Below the pieces are notes generated by a model, which made no database searches, had not been told where the DNA came from, and saw nothing but the letters and a program-made list of their open reading frames with translations. From AC-56 sp963702195 (GTDB lineage: Bacteria > Actinomycetota > Thermoleophilia > Solirubrobacterales > 70-9): a stretch of DNA of 64,000 bases. Where the stretch lies: assembly GCA_963702195.1 (NCBI GenBank), contig OY969725.1, positions 2,418,001 to 2,482,000 on the forward strand. Reading direction: 5' to 3'. A program made the position numbers and the translations under genes. This document shows positions 15,925 to 24,653 of this stretch, piece by piece (within the stretch, counting starts at the first letter, position 1; each line of letters starts with the position of its first letter).

Positions 15925-17388
15925 ATGAAAACTGAGCAGCAATACCTGGAGCGTCGGTGGACCGCCCTCATCCTGCTCTGCGTGGCGCAGTTCGTGGTGG
16001 TGCTTGACGCGTCGATCGTGAACGTCGCGCTGCCCAGTATCGGCAGGGGGCTCGACTTCTCCGAACAGGACCTTCCGTGGGTCGTCAACGCGTACGTGAT
16101 CGCGTTCGGCGGCTTCCTGCTGCTCGGGGGCCGCGCCGCGGACCTCCTCGGGCGCCGGCGCGTCTTCATGGCCGGTCTGATTGTCGTCGCGGTGGCCTCA
16201 CTCGGCGCCGGGTTCGCGGCCAACCAGGGGCAGTTGATCGCGGCCAGAGCAGCGCAGGGCCTCGGCGCGGCGATCATCTCGCCCTCGGCGCTCTCCATTG
16301 TCACCGGGCTGTTCCAGGATGGGGCCGAGCGCAACAAGGCCCTCGGCGCGTGGGGTGCGGTGGCGGGCTCTGCCGGAGCGGTCGGCGTGCTCCTCGGCGG
16401 CATTCTCACCCAGGGCCTCGGGTGGGAGTGGGTGCTTTGGGTCAACGTCCCCGTGGCGCTGATCGCGCTCGCGTTCACGCCCGGACTGATCCCCGAGAGC
16501 CGGGCGGAATCCGCGACGCGGCACTTCGACGCCGCGGGCGCGGCCAGCATCACCGCCGGCCTGTCGGTGCTCGCCTACGCGTTTCTCGATGCGAGCAGCG
16601 CGGGCTGGGGCTCGGCCAAGATCATCGGGCTGCTTGCGCTCTCCGCGGTCCTGATCGCGGCGTTCGTCGCCATCGAGCTGCGCTCGAAGGCTCCGCTGGT
16701 TCCGTTTCGCATCTTCCGGCTTAGAACCCTCACCGGCGCCAACGTCGTGGGGATCCTGCTCGGAGCCTCGCTCTTCTCGATGTTCTTCTTCATCTCGCTG
16801 TACATGCAGCAGGTGCTCGGATACAGCGCGATCCATGCCGGGCTCTCCTACCTGCCGCTGGCGGTCACCATCATCGTCGCGGCCGGCCTGGGAGGACAGC
16901 TCGTCACCCGATTCGGCTTCAAGCCGGTTCTCGCCGCGGGCATGGCGTTCGTGGCGCTGGGCCTGGCCTGGTTCAGCCAGGTATCCGTGGGTGGGGGCTT
17001 CACCGCCGACATCCTCGGGCCGTCGCTGCTCGCCGCGATGGGTCTCGGGTTCGGATTCGTCACCTCCACGATCGCTGCCGTCTCCGGGGTCGACCAACGG
17101 GAGCAGGGGTTGGCGAGCGGCCTGATCAACACCTCTCAGCAGATCGGCGGCGCGCTTGGTCTCGCGGTCCTATCGACGATCGCCACCTCCAAGACCGATG
17201 CCGTCATGGCGAGCGGCACCTCCAGCGTGCCCAACGCCCTCACCGAGGGATTCCAGAGCGCGTTCCTCGGCGGTGCGGTGATCGCGACCCTCGGCCTGAT
17301 CGCCACGCTCGTCCTGATCCGAACCCGAGACAGCCGGGCGCACCTCGAGATGGCCCGAGCCGAAACCGCGGTCGAAGCGAACGCCTAG
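15925..17388 (+). CDS. DHA2-family MFS efflux transporter
   Basis: 487 residues with about 14 predicted spans, the size of EmrB/QacA-type proton antiporters. Signature motifs: LDASIVNVALPSIGRGL (motif D1), GGRAADLLGRRRVFMAG (motif A) and GSAGAVGVLLGGILTQGLGW (motif C, antiporter). GAGGGAG precedes the ATG. Probable role is proton-driven drug or metabolite export. Its last 124 bp are part of the 269-bp repeat copied at 23864-24132. Its stop is 1 bp from the stop of the convergent broken lipoprotein gene. Confidence 0.92.
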   Translation: MKTEQQYLERRWTALILLCVAQFVVVLDASIVNVALPSIGRGLDFSEQDLPWVVNAYVIAFGGFLLLGGRAADLLGRRRVFMAGLIVVAVASLGAGFAANQGQLIAARAAQGLGAAIISPSALSIVTGLFQDGAERNKALGAWGAVAGSAGAVGVLLGGILTQGLGWEWVLWVNVPVALIALAFTPGLIPESRAESATRHFDAAGAASITAGLSVLAYAFLDASSAGWGSAKIIGLLALSAVLIAAFVAIELRSKAPLVPFRIFRLRTLTGANVVGILLGASLFSMFFFISLYMQQVLGYSAIHAGLSYLPLAVTIIVAAGLGGQLVTRFGFKPVLAAGMAFVALGLAWFSQVSVGGGFTADILGPSLLAAMGLGFGFVTSTIAAVSGVDQREQGLASGLINTSQQIGGALGLAVLSTIATSKTDAVMASGTSSVPNALTEGFQSAFLGGAVIATLGLIATLVLIRTRDSRAHLEMARAETAVEANA

Positions 17389-17533
17389 ATCAGGACTCGC
17401 CGCCCCCCTCGGTCTTCTCGCCGCTCGGGCACAGCCCGTACCACTCGGCCCCGAACTGGTCGCGGTGCTCCCGTCGTCGCGCTTCAGCGTCGTGAGCTTC
17501 GACGCCGAGACGCCTGAGCCCGCCTTCGGCTGT
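17265..17533. repeat. Direct repeat, copy 1 (269 bp)
   Basis: Contains the 3' end of the MFS gene and the 3' part of the broken lipoprotein gene. By reading, it is identical to 23864-24132 in the same orientation. The flanking bases differ on both sides. Confidence 0.9.
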
Positions 17534-17838
17534 CCATTCGTCGTCACGGGCGGCCACACCTTGGCGCAGGAGCCGTTGCAGTAGGACTCATCGCTCTCGT
17601 CCTTCTCGAACAGGTACACGGTGTTCCCCTTCGAGTCGACGAGGACCTGACCGAGCTTCGGGTTGCCCGCGACGTCGATCGTCCCCGCGCCGCCGCCGGA
17701 GGACGCCGGAGTGGATGTCGTGGCCGCCTCGGTCGAGTTGCTCGCGGTCGTCGAGCTGCTGCTGCCGCAACCGGCGAGCGCGATCAGGCCCACGAGGCCG
17801 AGCGCGAAGCCGGCAAGCGAGAGGCGTGTACGAGTCAA
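17390..17838 (-). pseudogene. Lipoprotein with Yx(FWY)xxD-type (COG4315) domain, internal deletion
   Basis: The start at 17838 gives a lipoprotein signal with lipobox LAGC (ALGLVGLIALAGC) and a Ser/Thr linker. The domain then begins (QVLVDSKGNTVYLFEKDE, SYCNGSCAKVWPPV, SASKLTTLKRDDGST). Near 17460 the frame breaks. The expected C-terminus QFGAEWYGLCPSGEKTEGGG is readable in another frame, ending at TGA 17390-17392. In intact relatives roughly 25-30 residues lie between these two parts, so an internal deletion removed them and shifted frame. Relatives are secreted lipoproteins of unclear role. The 3' part is duplicated with the same lesion at 23989-24132. Confidence 0.75.
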
Positions 17839-17959
17839 GGGACGCTCCTTTGCGTTCGGGGACTGGTGCCGGCCGCCCGCTCGGGTTCAAATGGCGGGCT
17901 GAGCGCGTGTCCTGAGAGCCTCGCGGACTCGTGCGAGCGCCTAAGTAGGGTCCGCGGCC

Positions 17960-20374
17960 ATGCTCGGCGTCTACGCCTCGGCAGCTGTGATCGTGCTGGC
18001 CTCGCTCGTCATTGGGCGGGCAGGACTGAGCCTGCTGGGACACCAGGCCCGGACCTGGATCTCGGCCCCGGTCGGCTTCGCCGCGCTGACGATCGCTTCT
18101 CCGATCCTGATTCGCCTGCCCGGCCGTGCGACCAGCGCTGCCGTCATCCTCGGCGTTGCGCTGATCGCGTCGCTGATCTACCCCTGGAGTCGGGCTCGCC
18201 GAACGAAGCCCCCCGCAGATCGCGAGGTGATCCGCACCTTAGGTCCACGCGAGCCCAAGAGAGATCGCCTGGTCGCTGCGATCGCGGTCGTATTGGTCAT
18301 CGCGGCCGCCTCGATTCCATTTCTCGTCAACGAGCGCAACGGCGTTCTCGGCGAGGGCATCTACACCAACGACCAGGCCGCGCAGCTGTACTGGACAAAC
18401 TGGCTGGCCCACGACACCGGCCCTGAGCCGGGCGCGGTTCGCTTCGGCTATCCGGTAGGTCCGCAGTCCCTCGCCGCCGTGGCTGGGGCAGCAACCGGTA
18501 CGGACCTGATCAGCGCCTTCAATGGGTTGCTCCTCGCCATCCCGGCATTAACGGCGCTAGCGGCCCTGGCCGGTCTCGACACCCTGCCATGGCGAAGGCG
18601 GATCATGGCGGCAGCCCTTGCGGGTCTGCCCTACCTTGCCGCATCCTTCTTGGCGCAAAGCGCTTTCAAGGAGACGTCGATGGCGCTCCTGCTCCTCGCC
18701 TTCGCGGTAACTCTCCAACGCCTGGCGCTGGCAATGCGTGGCGTTACCCTCGGGATGGGGACTCATCCCTGGCGCGCGCTGGTAGCCGCGGCCCTCGTGA
18801 TTGTCGCCGCGAGCGTTTTCGTTTACAGCGTCCCAGGACTCGTCTGGTTCGTACTGGCGATACCGATCTGGCTGGTGCTCGAGCGCTTCTGGGGTGCACT
18901 GAGACTCAACGGCGGCCTAGCCACGAGCATTCGCCGCCGTCACGGCCACATCATCGTGGGTGGGGCAATCCTCGGTCTCGGCGCCGCAGGATTTTTCGCT
19001 GCCGAGCTCTCGGGCTTCATCGACAAGCTGGGGATGGTGCAAGGCTCGACCGGGCGGCTCAACGCTCCTGTCTTCCCCGGGGAAGCCCTGGGAGTCTGGC
19101 CCGAGGGCAATTTTCAGATCGTCCGCGGCGCGGTTGATGGCGCCTATATCGCCGTCGCACTCGGACTGCTGGCCGCCCTGGTCGGCGCCGCTGGAGCGAT
19201 CAGCCGGCGCGACTGGGGTCTGGTCGCAGTCGGCGCGAGCATGGTCATCGTTTACATCGGAGCTCGGCTCTTTGCCTCGATCTATGTCGACGCCAAGGCA
19301 TTGGCGGTGATGGCGCCGCTCGTGGCCTTGGCCGCGCTCAAAGCGCTTCTCGCCCCGTCCTGGCGCCGCCGCACCGGCGACGATCCGGCGCCTTCAGCAC
19401 CCGAATACAGCCGGCGCCTGGTCTTGCTCAGGTACGCCGCAGGAACGGTTCTTGCCGCGGCGCTCGCAGCATCGACCTTTCTCGCACTCCGTACAGCCCC
19501 AGTTGGGTTTGATCAGCGTGGAGCCGAACTCGAACATCTTGCAAGCCTCATTCAAGGGCGCTCGGTTGCCTTCTTCGGCGTGGATCGCTTCGCCTCGTAC
19601 TGGCTTCGCGGCACGCTTGACAAGAGTCCTGCCGGGAACGCTCCCACGGAAGTCCCACCGCGCAAGAAGAAGCAGTGGACCCCCGGGGTGGCCATGGACT
19701 TCGACAGCCTTTCTTCAGCGCGCCTCGACCAGTTCAGCTATGCAATCACGACCAATGCGGCCTACCAGAGCACTCCCCCGTCCAACTTCAAGCCCGTAGC
19801 GAAAACGGACTCGTTCGTCCTGTGGCGGCGCGACGGGCCTACGGCGCCTTCATCGATCATCGAGAAGGCCGGCACTCCTGGTCGCCAGCTTTCGTGCCCC
19901 CAGGGCAAAGGTGGAATCCGTGGGCGCCATGGGATCGCCACGACCTTGCCCACGCCCGTTGTGGGTGGGCCTTGGCGCTGGACCATTTCCTCCCCATTCG
20001 ACGCTCCGGCCACTACCAGCCAGGTGCTCGAGCTACGACGGGGTCGGTGGAACCTCTCGCTGCAGTACACGAGCCAGGTGCCGTTGATTGTGCGCGCCGG
20101 CGGACAAACGACGAAGCTGCCGCCATCGTTGGATGGCATGTACATCGACCACAAGGGGCAGGGTGCGTTCTGGGCGGCGGGCAACGTGCGCACTCCTGGG
20201 AGCATGGTCACGATCACCGTTGAGGCGCGGCCACCGACCGCGCTTCAGCGGCTTCTGGGCGTCAGGCGGCAGGTCTGGCTTGGTTCGATTGCGGCCACGC
20301 GTCCAGGCTCGCACCGCGTCCCCCTCAAGCGCGCCTGCGGCCTCTACGTTGACCATTGGCTAGCAGCGCGTTGA
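17960..20374 (+). CDS. Large polytopic membrane protein, GT-C-like
   Basis: 804 residues. An N-terminal region of roughly a dozen hydrophobic spans (to ~residue 520) is followed by a ~280-residue extracytoplasmic tail rich in beta strands and Trp/Gly. No canonical catalytic motif is certain. The layout (first loop with GEGIYTNDQAAQLYWTNWLA, then membrane core, then soluble C-domain) resembles GT-C glycosyltransferases that use polyprenyl-linked sugars. By eye it uses more A/T at third codon positions than genes outside the block. It begins the 6-kb block enclosed by the 269-bp repeats and overlaps the longer frame of the next gene. Specific function not recognised. Confidence 0.7.
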   Translation: MLGVYASAAVIVLASLVIGRAGLSLLGHQARTWISAPVGFAALTIASPILIRLPGRATSAAVILGVALIASLIYPWSRARRTKPPADREVIRTLGPREPKRDRLVAAIAVVLVIAAASIPFLVNERNGVLGEGIYTNDQAAQLYWTNWLAHDTGPEPGAVRFGYPVGPQSLAAVAGAATGTDLISAFNGLLLAIPALTALAALAGLDTLPWRRRIMAAALAGLPYLAASFLAQSAFKETSMALLLLAFAVTLQRLALAMRGVTLGMGTHPWRALVAAALVIVAASVFVYSVPGLVWFVLAIPIWLVLERFWGALRLNGGLATSIRRRHGHIIVGGAILGLGAAGFFAAELSGFIDKLGMVQGSTGRLNAPVFPGEALGVWPEGNFQIVRGAVDGAYIAVALGLLAALVGAAGAISRRDWGLVAVGASMVIVYIGARLFASIYVDAKALAVMAPLVALAALKALLAPSWRRRTGDDPAPSAPEYSRRLVLLRYAAGTVLAAALAASTFLALRTAPVGFDQRGAELEHLASLIQGRSVAFFGVDRFASYWLRGTLDKSPAGNAPTEVPPRKKKQWTPGVAMDFDSLSSARLDQFSYAITTNAAYQSTPPSNFKPVAKTDSFVLWRRDGPTAPSSIIEKAGTPGRQLSCPQGKGGIRGRHGIATTLPTPVVGGPWRWTISSPFDAPATTSQVLELRRGRWNLSLQYTSQVPLIVRAGGQTTKLPPSLDGMYIDHKGQGAFWAAGNVRTPGSMVTITVEARPPTALQRLLGVRRQVWLGSIAATRPGSHRVPLKRACGLYVDHWLAAR

Positions 20375-20409
20375 GCAATCGCCGCCTCGCGAGCAAGACT
20401 TCAGCCGAG

Positions 20410-21759
20410 ATGGCAACTCAAACGCCTCAAGGGCGACGCCGAAGGCGCATGGGCGGCGAGCTCGGCATTGGTCCGCTCCTCCTCTTTGCCGTTCTGGCCG
20501 CGGGCCTGGCTTGCGCGATCCTGATTCCACGCGGCAACTCGTATTGGAACTTCTCAGACGGCGTCTATCTCTATAGCGCTAACGCCGTCCTTCAGGGGCA
20601 TCAGCTGTATACGGGCTTTGCCTCGGCTCAGCCGCCTCCCCTCTACTACGTTGGCGCGGCGATCCTGAGCGTTGGCGACTCAGCAGCGAGCTTTCGGACG
20701 CTCCTGGCCTTAGTCAATGTCTTGACCGGCCTGACGGTGCTGATCGCCGTGTACCGGTTGACAGAGCGCCCGTATCTGGCGGCCATCGCTGGCGCTCTCG
20801 CCCTTTTGACCCCTAGGGCCCTTCACGATGCCGCGAATCTTCTTCCGGAGACCTTCGCAGCGCCATTGATCATGAGCGCCGCGATTCTCGCCAGCCGCCG
20901 AACCACCGCCGCCATTGGAGGAGTCGCCGCCGCAGCTGCGGTGGCCTTCAAGTTGGCCTTTTGCTTACCCGCCGCCGCTCTTCTCATTGCCGCCGTGGAT
21001 CGACGTCGCTATCTCGCCGGCCTTGTCATAGCCGGCCTCGGGCTGGCTGGTGTCTTCCTTGCGGTTTTCGGTGGCTCGCTGCTCGATGAAGTGGTCACGG
21101 CCCAGCGCCAGGTCGGCTTCACATCGCTCTCGTTCATCTGGGATGAGGTCCGACAGGCGGCCTGGAATCTTCTCCCCTTTGCGGCGCCTGTGACCGCGGC
21201 CTGGTTCTTGCGCGCCTCCTCGCCAGATCCGGCTCTGTTTCGGACGATCTGGTGGGCCGCGCTTGGCTCGCTCGTGGTCTTCGTAACCATCATCAAGTAC
21301 GGCGCCTACATCAATCTCGCCGTTATCGTCGAGCCGCCACTGCTGGTACTGAGCGCCGCCGGTGTGGCCTGGGCCTGGCAGTCACGGTCCAAGATCAAGG
21401 GGCTCGCTCGATCCGGCGCGGCCATTGGAGTCCTGCTCGTAGCACTCGGCTTTGCCCAAGCCGGAGGACTCCTCTTTTCACCAAGCGCCCCCTGGCCGTT
21501 CGCTCGCCCGGGCTCGTCGTCGACCCTGGGCTGGGAGGACTCACCAAGCCAAACCGATGCCAAGCTCGCTCGGATAAGTCGCTGCCCCGGCACCCTCGCT
21601 TACTCGGGTTCGCCCTATTTCGCCTTCCTCGCCCACCGGCGAGCGCCCGGCGGTCAGGGCGACCCATTCATCACCGCAAATGCGCCGATCAATGCTCGCT
21701 TTCTCGAGGAAGCGCAAAACGATCGGCCGCGCTGCCCGCCCTTGCCTCGGCATCGCTGA
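20410..21759 (+). CDS. Polytopic membrane protein, GT39/DUF2029-like
   Basis: 449 residues, about 10 spans. The first loop (NFSDGVYLYSANAVLQGHQL, then YTGFASAQPPPLYY) matches the pattern of GT-C/GT39-type transferases, where an acidic residue in loop 1 is catalytic. Motifs further along are weak. ATG 20410 is used; a TTG at 20356 would overlap the upstream gene. It probably forms an operon with the 804-residue protein. Likely handles lipid-linked sugars at the outer face of the membrane, an inference from topology. Confidence 0.65.
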   Translation: MATQTPQGRRRRRMGGELGIGPLLLFAVLAAGLACAILIPRGNSYWNFSDGVYLYSANAVLQGHQLYTGFASAQPPPLYYVGAAILSVGDSAASFRTLLALVNVLTGLTVLIAVYRLTERPYLAAIAGALALLTPRALHDAANLLPETFAAPLIMSAAILASRRTTAAIGGVAAAAAVAFKLAFCLPAAALLIAAVDRRRYLAGLVIAGLGLAGVFLAVFGGSLLDEVVTAQRQVGFTSLSFIWDEVRQAAWNLLPFAAPVTAAWFLRASSPDPALFRTIWWAALGSLVVFVTIIKYGAYINLAVIVEPPLLVLSAAGVAWAWQSRSKIKGLARSGAAIGVLLVALGFAQAGGLLFSPSAPWPFARPGSSSTLGWEDSPSQTDAKLARISRCPGTLAYSGSPYFAFLAHRRAPGGQGDPFITANAPINARFLEEAQNDRPRCPPLPRHR

Positions 21760-21798
21760 GCCAGGCCCGCCGCGTTTAGCTAAAGCTAGCCACGAAGC

Positions 21799-23511
21799 TC
21801 ATTCAGTTGAAGGCTGGGCGACGACCAGCGGGGCCGCAATTGATTCGTGACGCCGCTCGCGCAGTCGCAGAAAAAGCAGACACACCACTGCCAGGAGACC
21901 GGCACCAGCGATCAGGGTCAAGGCCGCGGGATCGCCGGACAAAGGCGCTTTCGGATCCCCGGCGATGCTGGCGCCAGTGATAGCCACGGCCGCCCAGGCC
22001 GCCAGGGCCGCCAGCGCCGAGCGGATCGGTCCTAGGCGCGCTTTAGGGGTCGCTACAACAGCGAACGCGATGGCAAGAGAAATCGCGGCAAGGACCGGTA
22101 TCGCGGCCAACCAGCCGTTGTGCACGCCAAACACGGACAGAAGGGTGTGCTCGATCTTGCTGTTGCCGAGGTCGTTGGCCCAGGTACCGGTTCCGTTTTC
22201 GCCGATCAGCGGATAAGTCAGGGAGCCGGCGAGCATCAGCAGTACCGAGGGAATCGCTAGCGCCAACGTGATCGCCCTGAATCGTCTGTAAGCCACCGCA
22301 AGTCCAAGGGCAACGAACGGCAGGGTCGGGGTCAAGAACCGTGGCCCTGGGGAGCCACCCCCGAGCGGGAGCCAATAGCCCGAGTTGTAGACGAAAAAGG
22401 CGATGGCGATAGCGAGAATGACATTGGCCTCTATCCGCCACTGGGAACGCCGCAGCAGGACAACGCCGACCATGGCCATAACCAGGACTGGCGTCAGCGT
22501 CAAAAGCCCGCGGCCGGAGATCAGCAGATCAAGCACGCCGTCAAGCCTTGGAACGCTGATGCCAAAGAAGCCACCCGAGTTCAAGCCGAGTTTCGCGTGG
22601 CCGGACGGACCCGGGACCGCGACCGCATAGGAGTAGGCAAAGCGCAGCGGCGACCCAAGCGCCCAAGCGTTGAAGACGAGCGCCGGAACAACGCCGACGA
22701 GCGCGCCAGCGCCATACGACACAGCGCGGGAGATGCTCCGGCGCCGCGCCAGGGCGTAGGCAAACAGGATCAGGGTCATGATCCCAAGCGGATACTCAAA
22801 ACTGATCGCTAGGCCAGCGATGAGGCCGGCGAGTCCGACGAGGAGCAGGCGCTCCGGGCCCTCGCGCTCGCGAAACAAAAGCGCGAACGCGGCAAAGCCA
22901 AGCGTTGCCGAGGCGACATGGGAAAAGAACTCGGAAGCAAAGACGAGGACGATCGTCCCCAGTCCCAGGGTGATGGCAGCTGCCGTCCCATAGCCGGGCT
23001 CGATCCGTTCAGCGACCCACCGAACGAGGAAAAGCAAGGCGATCGCCGGAAGCACCGCGCCAAAGAGGGTCAGGGTCCAGATCAGCGGGGTCTGGTATTC
23101 GACCTCAGTCTTGGCGCGAATGGCCCTGCTCGCGCTGCCTCCGTAAAAGCCTGGGCCAGGTTTGGGCTGCGGCGTCCAGCGTGGCTCGTCCGACTCGGCC
23201 GCGGTTGTAGCGGCATCGTGGGAGATGCTCTTGGCCCCGGCAGCGTCGAGGGCCAAGTAGATAGGCAAGGTCGTCAGCGCCAACCCGGGAGCCTTCACCG
23301 AATAGAAGTGGCCGTGGTACCAGGCCTTGTCGCCGGTTTGCCACTGCCAACGATCGATCTGAGCCTGGCCGGCGGCGAGAGCGCGGACCTGAGCGTAGTT
23401 CGAGGTCTGCGTCCAGCCCGTCGCATGCATGACCAGCGCCCAAGCAACGCCCAGCGCCGCGATCGCCGCCAGGCCCCAGTGCGCGGCGCTGACCGTGCGC
23501 AGCCATCTCAT
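21799..23511 (-). CDS. Polytopic membrane protein, GT-C-like
   Basis: 570 residues with about 12 spans. Features: a short N-terminal span, a long first loop (YAQVRALAAGQAQIDRWQWQ and WYHGHFYSVKAPGLALTTLP), and a later loop with YWLPLGGGSPGPRFLTPTLP. That last segment is familiar from actinobacterial putative mannosyl/arabinosyl-type transferases. It converges on the previous gene with 39 bp between stops. It is the third membrane protein within the repeat-bounded block. Substrate unknown. Confidence 0.65.
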   Translation of the reverse strand: MRWLRTVSAAHWGLAAIAALGVAWALVMHATGWTQTSNYAQVRALAAGQAQIDRWQWQTGDKAWYHGHFYSVKAPGLALTTLPIYLALDAAGAKSISHDAATTAAESDEPRWTPQPKPGPGFYGGSASRAIRAKTEVEYQTPLIWTLTLFGAVLPAIALLFLVRWVAERIEPGYGTAAAITLGLGTIVLVFASEFFSHVASATLGFAAFALLFREREGPERLLLVGLAGLIAGLAISFEYPLGIMTLILFAYALARRRSISRAVSYGAGALVGVVPALVFNAWALGSPLRFAYSYAVAVPGPSGHAKLGLNSGGFFGISVPRLDGVLDLLISGRGLLTLTPVLVMAMVGVVLLRRSQWRIEANVILAIAIAFFVYNSGYWLPLGGGSPGPRFLTPTLPFVALGLAVAYRRFRAITLALAIPSVLLMLAGSLTYPLIGENGTGTWANDLGNSKIEHTLLSVFGVHNGWLAAIPVLAAISLAIAFAVVATPKARLGPIRSALAALAAWAAVAITGASIAGDPKAPLSGDPAALTLIAGAGLLAVVCLLFLRLRERRHESIAAPLVVAQPSTE

Positions 23512-23863
23512 CGGCGGACGAGTCTAGGGCCCGCGGCTTCTCGACCTAGCTCGGCAAACCAGAGCGACACTCGGCGTCGACACCGGTCGATCCCGGGTAG
23601 ATCAATGCGAAAATGAGTCGCCGTCCCTTGGAGTCCAGCCTCCCCTCACTGCGCCACGAGCTGCTGGCTGACCTTGCGTTGGCTCACGTCCCTCGATGAC
23701 AGTCAGGGCGATGAGACCGAATCGTGTGCCAGCGGGTATCGGCTCGGCGCCAGTGCCTCTCCCTCACTGCCGGGGCATGCCCGCCTCTTCTCGTTTGACC
23801 GGCAGATTGGGGAACTATGGACACGCCGAGCTCAGCAACGTCGGTGATCGTTGCCCTACCCGC
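23512..23863. other. Non-coding stretch before repeat copy 2
   Basis: About 350 bp with scattered short frames and no convincing gene, RNA or terminator. An ATG at 23817 opens a 56-codon frame that runs into the MFS tail carried by the repeat (see the repeat finding). Confidence 0.5.
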
Positions 23864-24132
23864 CCTCGGCGGTGCGGTGATCGCGACCCTCGGCCTGATC
23901 GCCACGCTCGTCCTGATCCGAACCCGAGACAGCCGGGCGCACCTCGAGATGGCCCGAGCCGAAACCGCGGTCGAAGCGAACGCCTAGATCAGGACTCGCC
24001 GCCCCCCTCGGTCTTCTCGCCGCTCGGGCACAGCCCGTACCACTCGGCCCCGAACTGGTCGCGGTGCTCCCGTCGTCGCGCTTCAGCGTCGTGAGCTTCG
24101 ACGCCGAGACGCCTGAGCCCGCCTTCGGCTGT
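23864..24132. repeat. Direct repeat, copy 2 (269 bp), with MFS and lipoprotein gene tails
   Basis: Perfect copy of 17265-17533, same orientation, offset 6599 bp. It carries the last 41 codons of the MFS gene and the lipoprotein 3' part with the same internal deletion. It lacks the lipoprotein 5' end, so nothing in it is a complete gene. The right edge abuts unrelated sequence before the pilin gene. Confidence 0.9.
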
Positions 24133-24218
24133 GCGTGCACCGGCCGCCGCCCGCTCTCCTCCCGGCGTGCGGGATCGGGGCGGGCGGCGACGGTTCTGGG
24201 CGGCCCCGCGGAGCCGCC

Positions 24219-24467
24219 TTACTTGAACGCGATCGCGTTCACCGCCTCCGTGATCTTGTGGACGATCAGGTCGGCGAGCTCCGTGCCCTGCTTGCCGTTG
24301 AATCCCTTCATCGCGGCCACCATGCCGATCATCAGGAGCGAGACGAGCAGGATCAGGCCGACGTACTCGACCGTCCCCTGCCCGCGCTCGCCCTCGAGCG
24401 CGGCGACGATGCCGCGAGTGCGGCGCAGGAACTGCGTCTGGACGTATGCGGCGAGCTTTGCGAGCAT
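24219..24467 (-). CDS. Flp/Fap-type pilin
   Basis: 82 residues. A basic leader is followed by ERGQGTVEYVGLILLVSLLM, the class-III prepilin signature: processing after G with the conserved E+5 and an extended hydrophobic helix. The mature part is small, as in Tad/Flp pilins. It would be cleaved by TadV/CpaA-type peptidase and assembled by a Tad machine. No tad/cpa genes are in the window, so the machinery lies elsewhere or the pilin is an orphan. Confidence 0.85.
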   Translation of the reverse strand: MLAKLAAYVQTQFLRRTRGIVAALEGERGQGTVEYVGLILLVSLLMIGMVAAMKGFNGKQGTELADLIVHKITEAVNAIAFK

Positions 24468-24653
24468 CGATTCCTCCCGTTCGGATTTGGCCCGATGCTC
24501 ACGAGGAAGGTGTGACGGGTCCAGACCAAGACGCGACGAATCCTCGGCGCGTTCGTGCCGTTACCTGCTTCGCGCCGATTCGAGTTCGGCCTGCGGGGAG
24601 GCGCTACCGTACGCTTGACCGCGCTGCGGCACGGTGCGGCCAGGGGACGTGGA

